Source: Clostridia bacterium
Lineage (GTDB): Bacteria; Bacillota; Clostridia; Saccharofermentanales; UBA5734
DNA length: 9,537 nucleotides
Direction: 5' to 3'
Assembly: GCA_017997315.1 (NCBI GenBank)
Contig: JAGOFF010000078.1
Coordinates: 1 to 9,537 of the forward strand
Shown here: positions 5,027 through 9,537 of the stretch, one piece after another
How positions within the stretch are numbered: the stretch's first letter is position 1
How the letters are laid out: every line of letters starts with the position of its first letter
Translations under genes and position numbers: made by a program
Notes under the pieces: generated by a model
Database searches by the model: none
Told to the model about the DNA's origin: nothing
The model's input: the letters and a program-made list of their open reading frames with translations, nothing else

Positions 5027-6394
5027 TTGAACGGTAAGAATGTCCATCGCATCGCGGATGTCGAGTCCGGCGGGATCGCCGCCGGGCTGGGCATCGCCGC
5101 GGGCGACGAGCTTCTGCTGGTGAACGGGGCGCCGGTGGTCGATGTGTTCGACTATCGGACCGCAATGGCGGCGGATGAGGTTTCGATCACGGTCCGGACG
5201 GCGGACGGAGTTCAGGAATACATTATCGAAAAGGACGAGGACGAGGACATCGGACTGCTTTTCGACAGTGAACTGATGGACACGTGCCGTACCTGCACAA
5301 ACCGGTGCGTTTTCTGCTTCATCGACCAGCTTCCCCGCGGGATGCGGCCGTCCCTGTATTTCAAGGACGACGACCTGAGGATGTCCTTTCTGTCGGGCAA
5401 CTATGTCACGTTGACCAATCTTTCGGATTCCGAGTTCGACCGTCTGATCGGATACCGGCTTTCCCCGATGAACATATCGGTCCATGCGCTGGCGCCCGAA
5501 GTCCGTTGCTCGATGATGAACAACCGGTTCGCGGGCGACATCCTGGAACGGCTGCGGCGGATCACCGAGAGCCGGATTTCGGTCAACATCCAGATCGTCC
5601 TGGTTCCGGGGATCAACGACGGCAGGGTGCTTGAGGAGACGCTGCAGGGTCTGCTGAGTCTGGGGGACCGGTTGTCGTCCATCTCGGTCGTTCCGGTCGG
5701 CCTGACACGGTACCGGGACGAGAACGGGCTGCCCGAACTGCATCCGTTCAGTCCGTCGGACGCCGGGCGTGTCCTGGACGAAGTGCGGAGCTGGCAGGAG
5801 CGTCTCCTGGCGGAACGCGGTTCACGGACGGTCTACGCATCGGACGAGATGTACCTGCGTGCCGGCCGGCCGTTGCCCGATGCCGGGGAGTATGAAGATT
5901 TTCCGCAGCTCGAGAACGGCGTCGGAATGGCCCCGCTCTTTGCCCTCGAACTGGAGGGGGAAATCACCCGGCGGCGCGCGGCGGGCGTCACGGCGCGCGC
6001 GTCGGACCGTCTGCCGTCGATTCATGCCGTGACCGGTACGGACTTCGCACCGATGCTCGACCGGCTTGCAGGAGAGATCCGCGCCTTGTACGGCTTCCGC
6101 TGGACGACCCATGCGGTGCGAAACCGGTTCTTCGGTGAGACCGTCGCCGTCGCCGGGCTGCTGACCGCCGCCGACATCGCGGATCAGCTCGCTACCGCGA
6201 TACAGGGCGATCCCGGAGCGGTCGTACTGGTGCCGGATGTCATGCTTCGTGCCGAGCGGGATGTGTTTTTGGACGATTGGACCCCCTCGCGTCTGGGAGA
6301 AGCAATCGGCGCGGAGGTGGTCGTCTGCGGATCGACCGCACCGGAACTGATGGAAACGCTGGACCGGATGGCCGGAGAAGGGAGAACACCGTGA
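5027..6394 (+). CDS. DUF512 family radical SAM protein with N-terminal PDZ domain
   Basis: A 455-residue protein of the uncharacterised DUF512 / PDZ-radical SAM family, common in Clostridia and related bacteria. Residues about 5-75 form a PDZ-like domain (ESGGIAAGLGIAAGDELLLVNG). A radical SAM motif CX3CX2C follows at Cys90, Cys94 and Cys97 (CTNRCVFCFIDQLP), predicted to hold a 4Fe-4S cluster that cleaves SAM. An extra Cys87 precedes it. The barrel continues with DDLRMSFLSGNYVTLTN and SVHA. The C-terminal DUF512 region contains the family signature YEDFPQLENGVGM and ends near PDVMLRAERDVFLDD. No signal peptide or membrane segment is visible. The preferred start is TTG at 5027, because it begins right before the conserved PDZ segment. 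The stop overlaps the der start by 4 bases, so the two are probably translationally coupled. The substrate is unknown; the context suggests a link to large-subunit or rRNA biology. Confidence 0.9.
   Translation: MNGKNVHRIADVESGGIAAGLGIAAGDELLLVNGAPVVDVFDYRTAMAADEVSITVRTADGVQEYIIEKDEDEDIGLLFDSELMDTCRTCTNRCVFCFIDQLPRGMRPSLYFKDDDLRMSFLSGNYVTLTNLSDSEFDRLIGYRLSPMNISVHALAPEVRCSMMNNRFAGDILERLRRITESRISVNIQIVLVPGINDGRVLEETLQGLLSLGDRLSSISVVPVGLTRYRDENGLPELHPFSPSDAGRVLDEVRSWQERLLAERGSRTVYASDEMYLRAGRPLPDAGEYEDFPQLENGVGMAPLFALELEGEITRRRAAGVTARASDRLPSIHAVTGTDFAPMLDRLAGEIRALYGFRWTTHAVRNRFFGETVAVAGLLTAADIADQLATAIQGDPGAVVLVPDVMLRAERDVFLDDWTPSRLGEAIGAEVVVCGSTAPELMETLDRMAGEGRTP
6378..6384 (+). promoter_or_regulatory. 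Shine-Dalgarno deciding the GTG start of der
   Basis: AAGGGAG ends 6 bases before GTG at 6391, inside the end of the DUF512 gene. The der frame is open upstream to 6277, but those codons lack family similarity. The GTG at 6391 begins the conserved segment SKPIVAVVGRPNVGKST. Confidence 0.8.
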
Positions 6395-7716
6395 GCAAAC
6401 CGATTGTCGCCGTCGTCGGCCGACCGAATGTGGGGAAGTCGACCTTCTTCAACTATCTGGCCGGCAGCCGTCTGTCCATTGTGGACGACACTCCCGGCGT
6501 GACGCGTGACCGGCTGTATGCCGAGACCGAGTGGCGCGGCCGCGCGTTCGTGATCATCGATACCGGCGGCATCGAACCGGACAGCGAGGATGTCATCCTC
6601 CGGGAAATGCGCATCCAGGCGGGAATCGCCATCGATACCGCGGATGTCATCGTGTTTGTCGTGGACATACAGACCGGGATGACCGCAACAGACGGGGATA
6701 TCGCGGATATGCTGCGCAAGTCCGGAAAGCCGGTCGTGCTCGCCGTCAACAAGGCGGACCGGGTCGGGAGCATGCCGGCGGAAGCCTATGAATTCTACAA
6801 CCTCGGCCTGGGCGATCCGTACCCGATCTCCTCCGTGCACCGGCTCGGGATGGGCGAACTCCTGGATCAGGTATACAATCTGTTTCCAGCGGAAGACGAC
6901 GCGGACGAGGAGGATCCCGACATCCGTGTGGCCATCATCGGCAAACCGAATGCCGGCAAGTCCTCGTTGGCGAACAACATGCTGGGCGAGAACCGGACCA
7001 TCGTGTCCGACATTCCCGGTACGACGAGGGACGCCATCGACTCCCGTCTCCGCAACCGCCACGGCCACTATGTGATCATCGACACCGCGGGATTGCGCAG
7101 AAAAAGCCGCATCGAGGATGAAATCGAGAAATACAGCATGATCCGGACGTTGGCGGCCATCGAACGCGCGGACGTCTGCCTCATCCTGATCGACGGACAG
7201 GACGGCCCCACCGAACAGGACACCAAAGTCGCCGGACTGGCCCACAATGCCGGAAAGGCGTGCATCCTGGTGGTCAACAAATGGGACCTGGTCGAGAAGG
7301 AGACCGGTACGCTGGAGAAATACCGGCGTGATGTCGCCGAACGTTTCTCGTTCATGTCCTACGCCCCGGTCGAGTTTGTCTCGGCACGCACCGGCCAGCG
7401 CGTCGACAAGCTGTTCGAGCGGATCAACCATGTCTATGCGCAAGCCGGGATCCGGCTTACGACCGGGATGCTCAACGACCTGCTGACCGAGGCGGTCGCC
7501 ATGGTCCCGACCCCGCAGGACAAGGGCAAACACCTGAAGATCTACTATGTGACGCAGGTGTCGGTGCGTCCGCCGCAGTTTGTGCTTTTCGTAAACGACC
7601 AGAACCTGATGCATTTTTCCTACGAACGATATCTTGAGAACCAGTTCAGGAAAAGTTTCGGCTTTGAGGGTACCCCGATCCGCTTCCATATGAGGGAGCG
7701 GGAACGGAACGCCTGA
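6391..7716 (+). CDS. der: Ribosome biogenesis GTPase Der (EngA)
   Basis: A 441-residue tandem-domain GTPase that is essential in most bacteria and acts late in 50S subunit assembly. The first G domain has P-loop GRPNVGKST (residues 10-18), DTPGVTRDR, DTGG and NKAD (120-123). An acidic linker with DADEEDPD leads to the second G domain with GKPNAGKSS (184-192), DIPGTTRDAIDS, DTAGLRRKSRIED and NKWDLV (296-301). The C-terminal KH-like domain contains ITQ-type strand YYVTQVSVRPPQFVLFVN and ends with GTPIRFHMRERER. Length and all motifs are normal for the family. The GTG start overlaps the stop of the DUF512 gene (GTGA), with a good Shine-Dalgarno 6 bases upstream. typA follows after 36 bases with no obvious terminator or promoter, so cotranscription is likely. 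Confidence 0.97.
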   Translation: MSKPIVAVVGRPNVGKSTFFNYLAGSRLSIVDDTPGVTRDRLYAETEWRGRAFVIIDTGGIEPDSEDVILREMRIQAGIAIDTADVIVFVVDIQTGMTATDGDIADMLRKSGKPVVLAVNKADRVGSMPAEAYEFYNLGLGDPYPISSVHRLGMGELLDQVYNLFPAEDDADEEDPDIRVAIIGKPNAGKSSLANNMLGENRTIVSDIPGTTRDAIDSRLRNRHGHYVIIDTAGLRRKSRIEDEIEKYSMIRTLAAIERADVCLILIDGQDGPTEQDTKVAGLAHNAGKACILVVNKWDLVEKETGTLEKYRRDVAERFSFMSYAPVEFVSARTGQRVDKLFERINHVYAQAGIRLTTGMLNDLLTEAVAMVPTPQDKGKHLKIYYVTQVSVRPPQFVLFVNDQNLMHFSYERYLENQFRKSFGFEGTPIRFHMRERERNA

Positions 7717-7752
7717 GCCGTACGGATCCGGAGAGAAAGGGATTCCACCACA

Positions 7753-9537
7753 ATGCCTGCAGAGAAAATCGAATCCATCCGCAATGTTGCGATCATCGCG
7801 CACGTCGACCACGGCAAGACCACCCTGGTCGACGCCATGCTCCGCCAAAGCGGCATCTTCCGTGAAAACGAGCAGGTTGCGGAACAGGTCATGGACAGCA
7901 ACGCGCTCGAACGGGAACGCGGAATCACCATCCTGGCGAAGAACACCGCCATCGTGTACAAGGACACCTGGATCAACATCGTGGATACGCCGGGACATGC
8001 GGACTTCGGCGGCGAGGTCGAACGTGTGCTCAAGATGGTGGACGGCGTCCTGCTGGTCGTCGACGCGTTCGACGGCCCGATGCCCCAGACCCGGTTCGTG
8101 CTGCGCAAGGCGCTGGCCATGCGGTTGATCCCCATCGTCGTCATCAACAAGATCGACCGTCCCGACGCCCGGCCGGCCGAAGTCGTCGACATGGTTCTGG
8201 ATCTGTTCATCGAGCTGGGCGCGGATGAACACCAGCTGGACTTCCCGATCATCTACGCGTCCGCCCGTCAGGGCACCGCATCCCGGAACGCCGTTCCCGA
8301 CGGCGAGACGGGCAGCATCCTGCCCCTGCTCGACGCCGTCGTCGAACACATCCCCTGTCCCGTGGGGGACAGTCAGGCGCCCCTCCAGATGCTGGTTTCC
8401 AACATCGACTACGACAACTACATCGGACGCATCGCCATCGGCCGGGTCGAACGCGGCATGATCCGTCAGGCCCAGCAGGTGGCGATCTGCTGCTATACGG
8501 ATCCGGGGGTCCGCAGCGCGAAGGTCGTCCGTCTGCTTCGCTTCAGCGGACTGGCCCGGCAGGAGATCCAGGAAGCCGGCGTCGGGCAGATCGTCTGCGT
8601 CGCAGGCATCCCGGACATTTCGATCGGAGAGACCATCTGCGTGCCCGACACGGTCGAACCGCTGGAATTCGTCGATATCGACGAGCCGACCATCTCCATG
8701 ACATTTTCGGTAAACGACAGTCCGTTTGCGGGCAAGGAAGGCAAGTACGTCACGTCGCGCCACCTGCGCGACCGGCTGTTCCGCGAGATCGAAACGAATG
8801 TGAGCATGCGTCTCGAGACGACCGACACGACCGATTCGTTCATCGTCAAGGGACGCGGGGAACTCCATCTGTCCATCCTGGTGGAAACCATGCGGCGGGA
8901 GGGGTACGAATTCCAGATCTCCAAACCCCGGGTCATCGTCAAAGAGGTCGAGGGCGTGCCGTGCGAACCGGTCGAGACCCTCATGGTCGATGTTCCTGAA
9001 GAGTTTGTAGGGGTTGTGATCGAGAAACTCGGATCGCGCAAAGCCGAGATGACCGGCATGCATCCGCCGGAAAAAGGATATACCCGGATGGAGTTCTCCA
9101 TCCCTTCCCGCGGCCTGATCGGATACCGTTCCGAGTTTTTGACCGACACCAAGGGCAATGGTATAATGAGCAGCATTATCGCGGGATATGAGCCTTGGAA
9201 AGGCGATATCGAGATCCGCAACCACGGCGTCCTCGTCGCCTGGGAGTCCGGCGAGGCGATGACCTACGGCCTCTACAACGCGCAGGAGCGGGGAAACCTC
9301 TTCATCGTCCCGGGCCAGCCGGTCTACGAGGGAATGGTGGTCGGGTCCAGCCCCAAAAGCGAAGACATCGTCGTCAACGTGTGCAAGAAGAAGCATGTGA
9401 CAAACATGCGAGCAGCCGGATCGGACGATGCGCTCCGCCTGGTGACCCCGGTGATCATGAGCCTTGAGCAGAGCATGGAGTTTGTCGCGGACGACGAACT
9501 GATCGAGGTGACTCCCAAGAACATCCGCCTGCGCAAG
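7753..9537 (+). CDS. typA: Translational GTPase TypA (BipA), 3' end outside window
   Basis: The frame is open to the right edge: 595 codons are present and probably 10-20 are missing. TypA is an EF-G-like GTPase that binds the ribosome and helps 50S assembly, especially under cold or stress conditions. The G domain shows AHVDHGKTT (residues 16-24), the switch I segment RERGITILAKNTA, DTPGHADFGGEVERVL (78 onward) and NKIDRPDARP (132 onward). Domains II, III and V follow, with SPFAGKEGKYVTSRHLRDRL, ELHLSILVETMRREG and GYRSEFLTDTKGNGIM. The TypA-specific C-terminal domain includes VTNMRAAGSDDA and ELIEVTPKNIRLRK at the edge. The start ATG has the purine-rich GGAGAGAAAGGGA ending 10 bases upstream. 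A near-consensus promoter lies inside the coding sequence (9139-9167). It is probably the last member of the DUF512-der-typA transcript visible here. Confidence 0.97.
   Translation, partial: MPAEKIESIRNVAIIAHVDHGKTTLVDAMLRQSGIFRENEQVAEQVMDSNALERERGITILAKNTAIVYKDTWINIVDTPGHADFGGEVERVLKMVDGVLLVVDAFDGPMPQTRFVLRKALAMRLIPIVVINKIDRPDARPAEVVDMVLDLFIELGADEHQLDFPIIYASARQGTASRNAVPDGETGSILPLLDAVVEHIPCPVGDSQAPLQMLVSNIDYDNYIGRIAIGRVERGMIRQAQQVAICCYTDPGVRSAKVVRLLRFSGLARQEIQEAGVGQIVCVAGIPDISIGETICVPDTVEPLEFVDIDEPTISMTFSVNDSPFAGKEGKYVTSRHLRDRLFREIETNVSMRLETTDTTDSFIVKGRGELHLSILVETMRREGYEFQISKPRVIVKEVEGVPCEPVETLMVDVPEEFVGVVIEKLGSRKAEMTGMHPPEKGYTRMEFSIPSRGLIGYRSEFLTDTKGNGIMSSIIAGYEPWKGDIEIRNHGVLVAWESGEAMTYGLYNAQERGNLFIVPGQPVYEGMVVGSSPKSEDIVVNVCKKKHVTNMRAAGSDDALRLVTPVIMSLEQSMEFVADDELIEVTPKNIRLRK
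9139..9167 (+). promoter_or_regulatory. Candidate sigma-70 promoter inside typA
   Basis: TTGACC (9139-9144) and a perfect TATAAT (9162-9167) are 17 bases apart. The TGG before TATAAT gives an extended -10 (TGnTATAAT). It points in the gene direction, with a predicted start near 9174, and could serve a gene beyond the window. The sequence also encodes a conserved protein segment (EFLTDTKGNGIM), so chance remains possible. Confidence 0.5.

Noticed and set aside
6277..6390. A longer der start upstream.
   Set aside because: The added 38 residues overlap DUF512 and lack similarity to Der. GTG at 6391 has a good Shine-Dalgarno and gives the conserved N-terminus.
6184..9396. A 1070-codon open frame on the - strand opposite der and typA.
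   Set aside because: It is codon-aligned with the two sense genes, which avoid TTA, CTA and TCA, so stops cannot appear in that antisense phase. The translation is rich in Asp, His, Arg and Val without any recognisable domain.
1..9537. Insertion sequences, prophage genes, CRISPR arrays, or defence and toxin systems; att sites at the tRNA genes.
   Set aside because: No transposase, integrase, repeat-spacer pattern or toxin-antitoxin pair is present, and no second copy of a tRNA 3' end was seen in the window. The region reads as core chromosome.

Overview
This window is a GC-rich stretch of bacterial housekeeping chromosome. All ten protein genes lie on the + strand, with three tRNA genes in the middle. 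The order rsmI-metG-tatD is typical of Bacillota. The DUF1934 (YwiB-like) gene, the DUF177-rpmF pair and a PDZ/radical-SAM DUF512 gene directly before der point to a GC-rich member of the Clostridia or a relative. That lineage call is inferred from gene content and order; I cannot name a genus. All three tRNA genes encode their own CCA end.

Layout. 1-227 is the C-terminal tail of rsmI. 280-2280 is metG, with its own sigma-70-type promoter overlapping the rsmI stop. 2291-3187 is tatD. A promoter overlapping the tatD stop drives a tRNA-Val(TAC), tRNA-Asp(GTC), tRNA-Phe(GAA) cluster (3247-3520), which ends in a strong intrinsic terminator (3526-3559). A DUF1934 gene (3582-4016) starts only 22 bases after that terminator. 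A new promoter (4069-4097) then serves DUF177 (4124-4669) and rpmF (4716-4910). After a hairpin-rich spacer (4911-5026) come the DUF512 radical-SAM gene (5027-6394), der (6391-7716, overlapping by 4 bases) and typA (7753 to the window edge, lacking only its last residues).

How the genes fit together. The left half concerns decoding: 16S rRNA methylation, methionyl-tRNA synthesis and tRNAs. The right half concerns the large ribosomal subunit: a DUF177 protein linked to 23S rRNA accumulation, ribosomal protein L32, and the assembly GTPases Der and TypA. The uncharacterised DUF512 radical-SAM protein sits between L32 and Der and is probably translationally coupled to Der.

There is no mobile element, CRISPR array, defence system or evident new multi-gene system. 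The most interesting signals are small: a near-consensus promoter inside typA, a perfect 12-bp GNRA-capped hairpin between two tRNA genes, two terminators placed just before start codons with no room for a new promoter, and the uncharacterised DUF512 protein in a 50S-biogenesis setting.
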